A stretch of DNA of 9,379 nucleotides, from contig DXNX01000033.1 of assembly GCA_019413245.1 (NCBI GenBank), positions 2,554-11,932 on the forward strand. Direction: 5' to 3'. This DNA is from Oscillospiraceae bacterium. GTDB taxonomy: Bacteria; Bacillota; Clostridia; Oscillospirales; Ruminococcaceae. Below the pieces are notes generated by a model. That model was not told the origin of the DNA, made no database searches, and saw only the letters and a program-made list of their open reading frames with translations. Of this stretch, positions 1 to 6,331 are shown in pieces (the stretch's first letter is position 1; the number at the start of each line of letters is the position of its first letter). The position numbers were made by a program, and so were the translations under genes.

Positions 1-1
1 A

Positions 2-745
2 ATTCTGGACAACGCCGCGGCGCTGCTGGCACCGGGAGGAATCCTGGTATTCTCCACCTGCACTTTTGCTCCCCAGGAGGACGAGGGCCAGGTAGCGGAT
101 TTCCTGCAGCACCATCCGGAGTTCACTCTCTGCGATCTGAGCGATTGCGGATTCGGCCGTCCCGGAGAACCCAACCGCGCCGGGTATGCTTTCGGCGGCG
201 AAAAAGGCCGCCGCATCTGGCCTGCCGATGGGGGAGAAGGCCACTTTATGGCCAAACTGCAGAAGGCGGAAGATGCCGAGGCCGCCGCACCCAACCCTAA
301 AAAGGGAAAAGGGGAGCGACGGGGCAAGCCTGCCAAAGTCCCCGCCGAGTGGACCGAGTTTGCTCAAAAGTTCTTCCCGGACCTGGCCGGACGCCCGGTA
401 CAGCAGATGGGGGACTGGCTCCTTCTGCCGCCGGAAACGCCGCTGCCGCCCCACAAGCTGCGCACTTTGCGGGCCGGGGTCCCGGCGGGCAAGGTCCTGA
501 AAAAGCGGTTTGAACCTTCCCACGCCCTGTTCATGGCCTGGGGCGCCGACTGCCGGAACCGGGAAGAACTGACCCTGTCCGACCCGCGCACCGCTGCCTG
601 GCTGCGTGGGGAAGAAATCGAAGCCAAGACCGCTGCCAACGGCTGGTGTGCCGTGCTGGTGGACGGCTTCCCGCTGGGCGGGGGCAAGGTCAGCGGCGGT
701 CGTATCAAGAATCACTATCCCAAGGGGCTGCGAAACCTGGGCTGA
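2..745 (+). CDS. RsmF-type 16S rRNA (cytosine-C5) methyltransferase, C-terminal part (5'-truncated)
   Basis: The frame is open from base 2 to the TGA at 743-745, giving 247 residues; the N-terminus and most of the SAM-binding fold lie upstream of the window. The first residues carry the motif VI signature of the RsmB/RsmF (NOL1/NOP2/Sun) family, FSTCTFAPQEDE. The cysteine (codon 59-61) corresponds to the catalytic nucleophile that attacks C6 of the target cytosine. The methyltransferase core ends near GEGHFMAKL (about residue 85). A Lys/Pro/Ala-rich linker follows, and then a C-terminal region ending in GWCAVLVDGFPLGGGKVSGG and KNHYPKGLR, as in the RNA-binding extension of Firmicutes RsmF-like proteins. 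The family methylates 16S rRNA; the exact target base cannot be read here. The gene ends 11 nt before the yebC promoter, with no terminator seen. The family call is firm, but RsmF versus another RsmB-like subfamily is less so. Confidence 0.88.
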   Translation: MLDNAAALLAPGGILVFSTCTFAPQEDEGQVADFLQHHPEFTLCDLSDCGFGRPGEPNRAGYAFGGEKGRRIWPADGGEGHFMAKLQKAEDAEAAAPNPKKGKGERRGKPAKVPAEWTEFAQKFFPDLAGRPVQQMGDWLLLPPETPLPPHKLRTLRAGVPAGKVLKKRFEPSHALFMAWGADCRNREELTLSDPRTAAWLRGEEIEAKTAANGWCAVLVDGFPLGGGKVSGGRIKNHYPKGLRNLG

Positions 746-756
746 ACAGCCGGAAC

Positions 757-785
757 TTGAAAAAATCGCCAAAACGTGGTATAAT
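757..785 (+). promoter_or_regulatory. SigA-type promoter with extended -10, upstream of yebC
   Basis: TTGAAA at 757-762 and a perfect TATAAT at 780-785 are separated by 17 bp. A TG at 777-778 supplies the extended -10 element (TGnTATAAT). Transcription would start near 792 and give a leader of about 73 nt before yebC. The promoter begins 11 nt after the methyltransferase stop codon. I see no convincing hairpin or operator in 786-864. Confidence 0.85.
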
Positions 786-864
786 TTACTGTCCATGTAC
801 AACAGGCCCCGTGACGGTTTATCCGCCGCCGCCCGGCCCACACTATATATTAGGGGGATCATCC

Positions 865-1599
865 ATGTCCGGACATAGCAAATGGAACAACATCAAACGC
901 AAGAAGGAAAAGACCGACGGCGCCCGCGCCAAGGTTTTCACCAAGATCGGCCGCGAAATCAGCGTCGCCGTTAAGGAAGGCGGCGCCGATCCGGCTTCCA
1001 ACGGCAAGCTGGCAGCCCTGATCTCCAAGGCAAAGGCCAACAACGTGCCCAACGATAACATCCAGCGCATCATCAAGCGCGCTGAGGGCGGCGACAAGAC
1101 CGAATACGAAGCCATGACCTACGAAGGATACGGCCCCGGCGGCATCGCCGTTATGGTCGATACCCTGACCGATAACCGCAACCGCACCGCGGCCAACATG
1201 CGCCATTACTTCGATAAGTTCGGCGGCAACCTGGGCCAGATGGGCTGTGTGGGCTTCCTGTTCAGCCAGAAGGGCGTCATCGTTGTGGATCTGGAAGACA
1301 AGGACCCCGATGCTCTGATGATGGACGCTCTGGATGCCGGTGCCGATGACTTCGATGCCGGTGAGGATGCCGCGGAAGTCACCACCACTCCCGAAGCTTT
1401 CACCGCTGTCTGCGACGCACTGAAGGCCAAGGGCTATGAGTTTATCTCTGCCGATGTGGCGCAGGTGCCCTCTACCTCCACCGCTCTGTCCGACGCCGAC
1501 CAGCTGGCCAACATGGGCAAGCTACTGGATGCCCTGGAAGAGGACGACGACGTGCAGAACGTCTGGCATAACCTGGAGAACGAGGACGATCTGCCCTGA
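865..1599 (+). CDS. yebC: YebC/PmpR family protein
   Basis: The 244-residue product has the usual length and hallmark motifs of the YebC/PmpR/TACO1 family: the N-terminal MSGHSKWNNIKRKKEK, a central YGPGGIAVMVDTLTDNRNRT, and FDKFGGNLGQMGCVGFLF. An acidic C-terminus ends in NLENEDDLP. Members were long annotated as transcriptional regulators (PmpR in Pseudomonas). The mitochondrial relative TACO1 is a translation activator, and recent work on bacterial homologues also points to a role in translation elongation. The ATG at 865 is chosen because it begins the conserved MSGHSKW and is preceded by AGGGGG at 852-857. The open frame extends upstream to 646, but that extension overlaps the previous gene and is not conserved in style. 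The kinase-like gene starts 18 nt downstream, so the two are very probably co-transcribed. The family is certain; the role in this organism is inferred. Confidence 0.95.
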   Translation: MSGHSKWNNIKRKKEKTDGARAKVFTKIGREISVAVKEGGADPASNGKLAALISKAKANNVPNDNIQRIIKRAEGGDKTEYEAMTYEGYGPGGIAVMVDTLTDNRNRTAANMRHYFDKFGGNLGQMGCVGFLFSQKGVIVVDLEDKDPDALMMDALDAGADDFDAGEDAAEVTTTPEAFTAVCDALKAKGYEFISADVAQVPSTSTALSDADQLANMGKLLDALEEDDDVQNVWHNLENEDDLP

Positions 1600-1617
1600 C
1601 CTAGCAAGGGGGACGCT

Positions 1618-3294
1618 ATGACCAAGATTCTTTGCCCTTTCTGCCTGGAACCGCTGGAGGATGGTTTTCACGGGGATTGCCCCCACTGCGGGCGCAGCCT
1701 GGAAAACCATAATCCGGAAGGTGCGCTGCCCCTGGGCACGCAGCTGGGCGAACGGTACACGGTGGGGGAGTACCTCAGCGCCGATGGCGACGGTCTTGCC
1801 TACCGCGGTGTGGAAAATGAGGCCCGCCGCTTTGTGCTGATCAAAGAATACTTCCCCGTCACCCTGTGCAACGGGCGCAGCCCGGAAGGGGCGCTGATGC
1901 CCAAGGAGGGCCGCGAGGTCCTGTTCAAGACCAGCCGGATGGATTTTCAGGACCTGTATGTGGACCTGAAAAATCTGACCCCGGCTACCGGCCTGTCCCA
2001 GATTCTGGATGTGCTGGAAGAAAACAACACCGTCTACGCGGTGGAGGAAAACGAGAAGGGGATGACCCTGACCCATTACCTCTCCCTGCGTTCCCGCAAC
2101 CTGACCCCGGCCGAAGCCCGCACGCTGCTGCAGCCGGTGATGGAAGGGGTCATTCAGCTGCACAAGGCAGGTCTGATTCACCGGGGCATCTGCCCGGACA
2201 ACATCCTGCTGCCCATTGACGGCTCTGCCCGGCTTACCGGATACGGAACCCTGGCCCTGCGCACCGGCGGCAGCGAGCTGAAAAGCCAGCTGTATGCCGG
2301 ATATGCGGCACCCGAACAGTACAGCGCGTCGGAATTCTCCGGCCGCTATACCGATGTGTATGCCCTGGCGGCGGTGACCTACCGCCTGGTTACGGGGCAG
2401 ACGCCGGTGGCTGCGCCCCAGCGCAAGGTGCGGGACAGCCTGGAAAGTGCCCACAGCCTGGAAAACGGTGTGCCTACCTACTTTGCCCAGGTGCTGGCCT
2501 GTGCCATGCGCCTGGACCCCGCCAAGCGGATGCAGACAGTACCCGAACTCATGAGCGCCCTCACCGACCCCAGCGTGGCCAACGCCATGTTTGAGCGGGG
2601 GGATAACCAGATCTCCACCAAAAAGATTCTGGGTGCGTCCATGGTGGTCATCTTTGTGCTGGCGATTCTGCTGCTGTGGAGCCTTCTCTCTCCGCCGGGT
2701 TCGTCGGATGAGGAAAAGACAAAACCCACCCCCACGCCGGCTACGACCGCCGAAGCAGGGGAGGAGAGCAGCAGTGCTGCCGACAGTGATCTGCTGATCG
2801 CCCCTGATCTGGTGGGCAAAAACTATGCCACCGAGATCAAGAACAGCGATCTGTACCAGAAGTACCGCATCGTGATGACCGAGGACTATTCCTCCGAAGT
2901 GGAGGAAGGCTATGTGATCAGCCAGGAGCCGCTGGCCGGTACGCTGCAGACCGAGGATACGCCCATCATCCAGATCGTGGTCAGTAAAGGACCCAACCTG
3001 GTGGAGATGCCCAATATTGTGGGCTTTACCCAGGATAATGCCATCAAGCTGCTGGACGCCAAAGGCATCCAGTACCGCATGGAGATCATGACCAATGACG
3101 GCCAGTATGCCGCCGGGTGTGTGGCCAAGTGCGAGCTGGACGGCCAGAACCTGGAACCCGGCCGCAAGCTGGATACCGGCACGGCCATCGTGACGGTGTA
3201 TATCGCCGGGGAACGGGATGACAGTCCCACCGTGTCCATCCAGCCTGCCGGGGACCCGGACAGCGCATCGGCCACGCCGACGCCTGCCGCCTGA
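1618..3294 (+). CDS. Zinc-ribbon / Ser-Thr pseudokinase / transmembrane / PASTA protein
   Basis: The product has 558 residues. It starts with a zinc ribbon (C6, C9, C21, C24), followed by a kinase-like domain at about 40-315, a transmembrane helix at about 337-358, a Thr/Pro/Ser-rich linker to about 391, two PASTA repeats (about 392-461 and 462-531) and a low-complexity tail. The kinase fold is recognisable from FVLIKEYFP (K76, the ATP-binding lysine position), YAAPEQY and TDVYALAAVTYRLVTG. However, the catalytic loop reads HRGICPDN (residues 188-195) instead of HRDxxPxN, and the metal-binding DFG is GYG (208-210). The glycine-rich loop is also poor. It is therefore probably catalytically dead, acting as a scaffold or sensor. 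PASTA domains in PknB/PrkC-type proteins bind muropeptides or peptidoglycan; that role here is inferred. The ATG at 1618 has AAGGGGG at 1606-1612. The gene is second in an operon with yebC and ends at a strong terminator. Confidence 0.9.
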   Translation: MTKILCPFCLEPLEDGFHGDCPHCGRSLENHNPEGALPLGTQLGERYTVGEYLSADGDGLAYRGVENEARRFVLIKEYFPVTLCNGRSPEGALMPKEGREVLFKTSRMDFQDLYVDLKNLTPATGLSQILDVLEENNTVYAVEENEKGMTLTHYLSLRSRNLTPAEARTLLQPVMEGVIQLHKAGLIHRGICPDNILLPIDGSARLTGYGTLALRTGGSELKSQLYAGYAAPEQYSASEFSGRYTDVYALAAVTYRLVTGQTPVAAPQRKVRDSLESAHSLENGVPTYFAQVLACAMRLDPAKRMQTVPELMSALTDPSVANAMFERGDNQISTKKILGASMVVIFVLAILLLWSLLSPPGSSDEEKTKPTPTPATTAEAGEESSSAADSDLLIAPDLVGKNYATEIKNSDLYQKYRIVMTEDYSSEVEEGYVISQEPLAGTLQTEDTPIIQIVVSKGPNLVEMPNIVGFTQDNAIKLLDAKGIQYRMEIMTNDGQYAAGCVAKCELDGQNLEPGRKLDTGTAIVTVYIAGERDDSPTVSIQPAGDPDSASATPTPAA

Positions 3295-3326
3295 CACAGG
3301 CCGGAGCCAAAAAAGAAACAAAAAAG

Positions 3327-3356
3327 CCCGCCGCGAAGCAGAAACTTCGCGGCGGG
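3327..3356. terminator. Bidirectional intrinsic terminator between convergent operons
   Basis: A perfect 12-bp stem, CCCGCCGCGAAG (3327-3338) and CTTCGCGGCGGG (3345-3356), closes a 6-nt loop. On the plus strand it is followed by TTTTT (3357-3361). On the minus strand, AAAAA at 3321-3325 and the A-rich stretch before it give the U-tract. It therefore ends both the yebC-pseudokinase unit, 32 nt after its stop, and the rpsF-ssb-rpsR unit, about 51 nt after the rpsR stop. Confidence 0.93.
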
Positions 3357-3407
3357 TTTTTCACATATTTGTGTGCTTCGGTGGAAAACCGAGGCAGCCG
3401 TTGTCAA

Positions 3408-3647
3408 TTAGTCGCTGACGTACGGCATCAGAGCCATATGACGAGCACGCTTGATGGCAACGGTCAGTTCGCGCTGATGGAAAGCGCAGGTACCGGTAAC
3501 ACGGCGGGGAATGATCTTGGCGCGCTCAGTGACATACTTGCGCAGGCGCGGCAGATCCTTGTAATCGATGTGATCGATGCGATCGACGCAGAAGCTGCAC
3601 ACCTTGCGGCGGCCGCGATGCATCGGGCGAGAAGAACGATCAGCCAT
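3408..3647 (-). CDS. rpsR: 30S ribosomal protein S18 (zinc-binding C+ type)
   Basis: The 79-residue product is a full-length S18, with the conserved core DYKDLPRLRKYVTERAKIIPRR followed by TGTCAFHQR and IKRARHMALMP. S18 sits on the 30S platform as a partner of S6. This copy keeps Cys17-x2-Cys20 and Cys54-x2-His57, the residues of the zinc-binding (C+) form; in C- paralogues these are lost. The ATG at 3647 is preceded by TAAGGAGGTT (reverse complement of 3654-3663). It is the last gene of the rpsF-ssb-rpsR operon, 37 nt after ssb, and ends just before the shared terminator. The identification is secure; zinc binding is predicted from the ligands only. Confidence 0.97.
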   Translation of the reverse strand: MADRSSRPMHRGRRKVCSFCVDRIDHIDYKDLPRLRKYVTERAKIIPRRVTGTCAFHQRELTVAIKRARHMALMPYVSD

Positions 3648-3684
3648 GGTCTTAACCTCCTTATAGAATGATACGATTCGATAA

Positions 3685-4155
3685 TCAGAACGGCAGGTCG
3701 CCCTCGTCCTCGATCAGCGCAAAGTCATCGTTGCTGCCGGCCGAGTAGGCAGGAGCAGCGGGCTGCGCGGCGGGACGGGAATAGTCTGCCGGGGCGGGCG
3801 CCGCCGGTGCGGGAGCGCCCATGCCGGGGTTCTGGGATTTCGGGCCCGTGAAGTTCACGTTGTTGGCCACGATCTCAACAGCCTGCCGGTTGTTGCCGTT
3901 CTTGTCCTGATAGCTGCGGGACTGCAGACGGCCGTCGATGGCGATCATCGAGCCCTTCTGGAAGTAACGGCAGACAAATTCCGCCGTACGGTCCCAGGCA
4001 ACGACATCCAGGAAATCAGCCTGGTTCTGGCCGTTGGGGTCGCGGCGACCGCGGTCACAGGCAATGCGGAACGAGGCCACATTCTTGCCGGTGGTCGTCT
4101 GGCGCAGCTGCGGGTCGGCCACAAGGCGGCCCATGATTGCAACAACATTCAGCAT
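3685..4155 (-). CDS. ssb: Single-stranded DNA-binding protein SSB
   Basis: The product has 156 residues. Its OB-fold (about 1-108) starts MLNVVAIMGRLVADPQLRQT and continues with FLDVVAWDRTAEFV and FQKGSMIAIDGRLQSRSY. A Pro/Ala-rich flexible linker follows, and the C-terminal acidic tip DEGDLPF matches the canonical DDDLPF tail that recruits partner proteins such as RecO, PriA, RecG and exonuclease I. SSB coats ssDNA in replication, recombination and repair and usually works as a homotetramer. The ATG at 4155 has a TAAGGAGT site upstream (reverse complement of 4163-4170). The position between rpsF and rpsR is the standard Firmicutes arrangement, which marks this as the housekeeping copy rather than a plasmid or phage SSB. 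Confidence 0.97.
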   Translation of the reverse strand: MLNVVAIMGRLVADPQLRQTTTGKNVASFRIACDRGRRDPNGQNQADFLDVVAWDRTAEFVCRYFQKGSMIAIDGRLQSRSYQDKNGNNRQAVEIVANNVNFTGPKSQNPGMGAPAPAAPAPADYSRPAAQPAAPAYSAGSNDDFALIEDEGDLPF

Positions 4156-4177
4156 GGTGTTAACTCCTTAAAACCTC

Positions 4178-4462
4178 TCAGGCTTCCTCCGCGACGATGA
4201 TGGTGCGGAGCACGCCTTCCGTGATCTTGTAGACACGGTCCAGCTCGGCGGGGAAAGACGGGTCGCTGGTGAACTTGATCACCGTGTACACGCCTTCGGT
4301 CTCGTCTTCGATGGGATATGCCAGACGGCGCTTGCCCCATTCGTCGACAGAATCGATCGTACCATTCGCCTCGATCAGGGACTTGAACTTGCCCACCAGA
4401 GCAGCGCTCGCTTCCTCATCCAGGTTGGAACTGGTAACCAGCATGGTTTCGTACTTAGCCAT
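4178..4462 (-). CDS. rpsF: 30S ribosomal protein S6
   Basis: The product has 94 residues, the usual length for S6. It has the N-terminal strand KYETMLVTSS and the family signature WGKRRLAYPIEDETEGVYTV, ending in a region that matches the last S6 strand (GVLRTIIVAEEA). S6 pairs with S18 on the 30S platform. The ATG at 4462 is preferred over an in-frame ATG at 4534. It begins the conserved MAKYETM and has a strong AAGGAGGTGT site just upstream (reverse complement of 4471-4480), whereas the longer version would translate the structured leader. It is the first gene of the operon, with ssb 22 nt downstream. Confidence 0.96.
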   Translation of the reverse strand: MAKYETMLVTSSNLDEEASAALVGKFKSLIEANGTIDSVDEWGKRRLAYPIEDETEGVYTVIKFTSDPSFPAELDRVYKITEGVLRTIIVAEEA

Positions 4463-4492
4463 TATTCTGTACACCTCCTTTTGGACATAGGG

Positions 4493-4535
4493 CCCCTGCC
4501 TTGCGCAGGAGCAAGGATATGTGCCTCTCGGCACA
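4493..4535 (-). promoter_or_regulatory. Structured rpsF mRNA leader (candidate S6:S18 autoregulatory element)
   Basis: The leader is about 74 nt from the predicted start near 4536 to the rpsF ATG. Its first bases form a 6-bp hairpin (arms 4530-4535 and 4520-4525) closed by a GAGA tetraloop and containing a CCG. Next come two mutually exclusive hairpins. The first is CCTTGC/GCAAGG (4511-4516 with 4499-4504). The second is CTCCTGC/GCAGGGG (4505-4511 with 4493-4499), 7 bp including one G.U pair. In many bacteria the S6:S18 complex binds its own rpsF leader through a CCG-containing hairpin. Pairing is visible here; a match to that motif is inference, and no U-tract suggests termination. Confidence 0.5.
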
Positions 4536-4542
4536 GCAATTT

Positions 4543-4571
4543 ATTCTATCAAATCTGCGCCAAAAAGTCAA
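4543..4571 (-). promoter_or_regulatory. SigA-type promoter of the rpsF-ssb-rpsR operon
   Basis: On the minus strand, TTGACT (reverse complement of 4566-4571) and TAGAAT (4543-4548) are separated by 17 bp. Transcription would begin near 4536. The -35 box lies only 15 nt past the galT stop codon and no terminator separates them. Confidence 0.82.
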
Positions 4572-4586
4572 GAGGATTTTTCCCGC

Positions 4587-6191
4587 TTATTCGACGGTTT
4601 TAAAGCCGACGCTCTCCACAAAGCGCAGGAAAGCAGCCTTGCCGGCTTCATCCTGCTTAAAGACGCCTGCATTCTCCAGTACATGGCTGAACACCACACC
4701 GATCTCGTCGCGCACGGCGGCAGTAGCGGCCACAGGGGTCATGGAGGTGCCGTATTTGGCAATCAGACTGTCGATCCAGTCGGCATGCACGGCCAGGGAG
4801 CTGCCTTCTTCGCGGCTGGTGTTGGGCGCGCCGCACAGAATGTCGGCAATCTGGGCGCTCTGGTCCTTCAGACGGGCCGGCAGAATGGCCAGACCCATGA
4901 CCTCGATCAGGCCGATGTTTTCCTTCTTGATGTTGTGGTATTCCTTGTGCGGATGGAAGATGCCGTCGGGATACTCCTCGGTGGTGCGGTTGTTGCGCAG
5001 CGCCAGATCCAGGATGTAGCCGTCCTGGTCATCATAGTGCAGGATGGGGGTGACGGTGTTGTGCGGGGTGTCACCGGTGTGGGACAGAATGTCCACGCTG
5101 GCATCGCTGTATTCCCGCCAGGCGGTCAGGATGTTGTTGGCCACTGTCTGTACCTGCTGAGAGCTGCGGCCGATGAGCCGGATAGTGGACACGGGCCAGT
5201 TCAGGATACCGGCACGCACACCGGGATACCGTGCATCATGCAGCGGGGTGGCAATGCCGGCTTTCTGCATGGGGAAGACATACCGGCCGCCCTGGAAATG
5301 GGAGTGACTCAGGATGCTGCCGCCCACAATGGGCAGGTCGGCGTTGGAACCGCAGGTATAATGGGGGAACTGGCTCACAAAGTCAAAGATCTGGGCCAAC
5401 GTGCGGCGGTCCATCTCCATGGGCTTGTGCTCGTCGTGCAGGATGATGCAGTGCTCGTGAAAGTAGGCATACGGGCTGTACTGCAGATAGAAGGCTTCTC
5501 CCGCCAGATGCACCGGTACGATGCGGTGGGTCTGCCGTGCGGGGAAGTTGATGCGCCCGGCGTAGCCGATGTTTTCCTTGCACAGCATGCACTTGGGGTA
5601 GCTGGCGGCGGGCTGCAGACGCTCCATGGCAATGACTTTGGGGTCTTTTTCGGGCTTGGTCAGGTTGATGGTGATTTCCAGTTCACCGTACGGGGTCTTG
5701 GTGTTCCACTGGATGTTCTTGGCAATCTGGGCGGTGCGGATGTAGTTGGACACCACACACAGATCATAGAACCAGTCGGTGGCGGCTTCGGGGCCTTTCT
5801 TGGCATACAGCTTGCGGAACTTGCGCAGGATCTCACTCTCGCGGGGCATCATGGCCCCCATCAGGCGTGTCTCAAAGTTGATGCGGTACTGGGGCACGTC
5901 GTTGTCAAACAGCTTCTTGGCGGCGGCCAGGTCCAGCATATGCTCCAGGATCTCGGTAGGCGTGTCGAAGTTTTCCTTCGGGGGCTTTTCCTCGCACGGA
6001 GCACTCAGACCCAGCAGGTCCAGCAGCGTGTTGCGGGCTACCAGCATGTCCAGGTCCTTGATCATCTTGTGCTTGCGCCCAAAACGCAGCAGGCGCTCCA
6101 CATCCAGGGCCAGGGCGGAATCCAGCTCTTCGGCGGTCATTTCGGCCACGGGCTTTTCAACGATGACGAGTTCATTATTCGGCTTGCTCAT
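4587..6191 (-). CDS. galT: Galactose-1-phosphate uridylyltransferase, class II (Firmicutes type)
   Basis: The product has 534 residues, close to the roughly 500-residue class II GalT of Firmicutes. It exchanges UMP between UDP-glucose and galactose 1-phosphate (Leloir pathway), giving UDP-galactose and glucose 1-phosphate in the cytoplasm. The active-site segment is SHSHFQGGRY, with H296-S-H298-F-Q300. In the GalT/HIT superfamily the second histidine of HxHxQ carries the uridylyl intermediate. Other class II features are CMLCKENIGYAGRINFPARQ and YFHEHCIILHDEHKPM. The ATG at 6191 follows AGGAGGG (reverse complement of 6200-6206) by 8 nt. In-frame upstream ATGs lie before that site and are rejected. 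It is downstream of a sugar-nucleotidyltransferase gene with a 140-nt gap holding a GC hairpin, and I see no clear promoter of its own. No galK or galE is in the window. Confidence 0.94.
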   Translation of the reverse strand: MSKPNNELVIVEKPVAEMTAEELDSALALDVERLLRFGRKHKMIKDLDMLVARNTLLDLLGLSAPCEEKPPKENFDTPTEILEHMLDLAAAKKLFDNDVPQYRINFETRLMGAMMPRESEILRKFRKLYAKKGPEAATDWFYDLCVVSNYIRTAQIAKNIQWNTKTPYGELEITINLTKPEKDPKVIAMERLQPAASYPKCMLCKENIGYAGRINFPARQTHRIVPVHLAGEAFYLQYSPYAYFHEHCIILHDEHKPMEMDRRTLAQIFDFVSQFPHYTCGSNADLPIVGGSILSHSHFQGGRYVFPMQKAGIATPLHDARYPGVRAGILNWPVSTIRLIGRSSQQVQTVANNILTAWREYSDASVDILSHTGDTPHNTVTPILHYDDQDGYILDLALRNNRTTEEYPDGIFHPHKEYHNIKKENIGLIEVMGLAILPARLKDQSAQIADILCGAPNTSREEGSSLAVHADWIDSLIAKYGTSMTPVAATAAVRDEIGVVFSHVLENAGVFKQDEAGKAAFLRFVESVGFKTVE

Positions 6192-6290
6192 ACAGACATC
6201 CCTCCTGTTTTTACGATACCGCATTTTGCCCTCTCTTTCCATGCCCAGTAATGTCATTGTTTTGTGATTTTCGTTCCTGTGTACCAAAGT

Positions 6291-6316
6291 GCCCCGGCGC
6301 ATGGACGGGCCGGGGC
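6291..6316 (-). terminator. GC-rich hairpin between the nucleotidyltransferase gene and galT (weak terminator or attenuator)
   Basis: GCCCCGGC (6291-6298) and GCCGGGGC (6309-6316) form a perfect 8-bp stem with a 10-nt loop, 15 nt after the nucleotidyltransferase stop. On the minus strand it is followed by ACTTTGG rather than a U-tract, so efficient intrinsic termination is doubtful. It may reduce read-through into galT or protect the 3' end of the upstream message. The rest of 6192-6290 shows only the galT ribosome binding site. Confidence 0.4.
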
Positions 6317-6331
6317 GGAAAGACAATGATT

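Noticed and set aside
1..6. AATTC at the window edge, hinting at a cloning junction
   Set aside because: The coding frame continues sensibly into the gene from base 2 and there is no vector-like sequence; the window cut is arbitrary.
1522..3321. Long minus-strand open frame of 599 codons opposite the pseudokinase
   Set aside because: It is the complement of a well-supported plus-strand gene, shows no domain, and overlaps the end of yebC and part of the intergenic region.
3375..3395. Hairpin GCTTCGGT/ACCGAGGC downstream of rpsR
   Set aside because: It pairs well only on the plus strand (with one G.T) and has a C.A mismatch in the rpsR message. No U-tract follows, and the strong terminator next to it explains termination.
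4463..4534. Upstream ATG extending S6 by 24 residues
   Set aside because: The extension translates the structured leader. The conserved N-terminus and the strong AAGGAGG site place the start at 4462.
4521..6251. Long plus-strand open frame of 576 codons opposite galT
   Set aside because: It is an antisense shadow of galT produced by GC-ending codons. Its translation is rich in Gly/Gln/His/Val with no recognisable domain, and galT on the other strand has clear motifs and a ribosome binding site.
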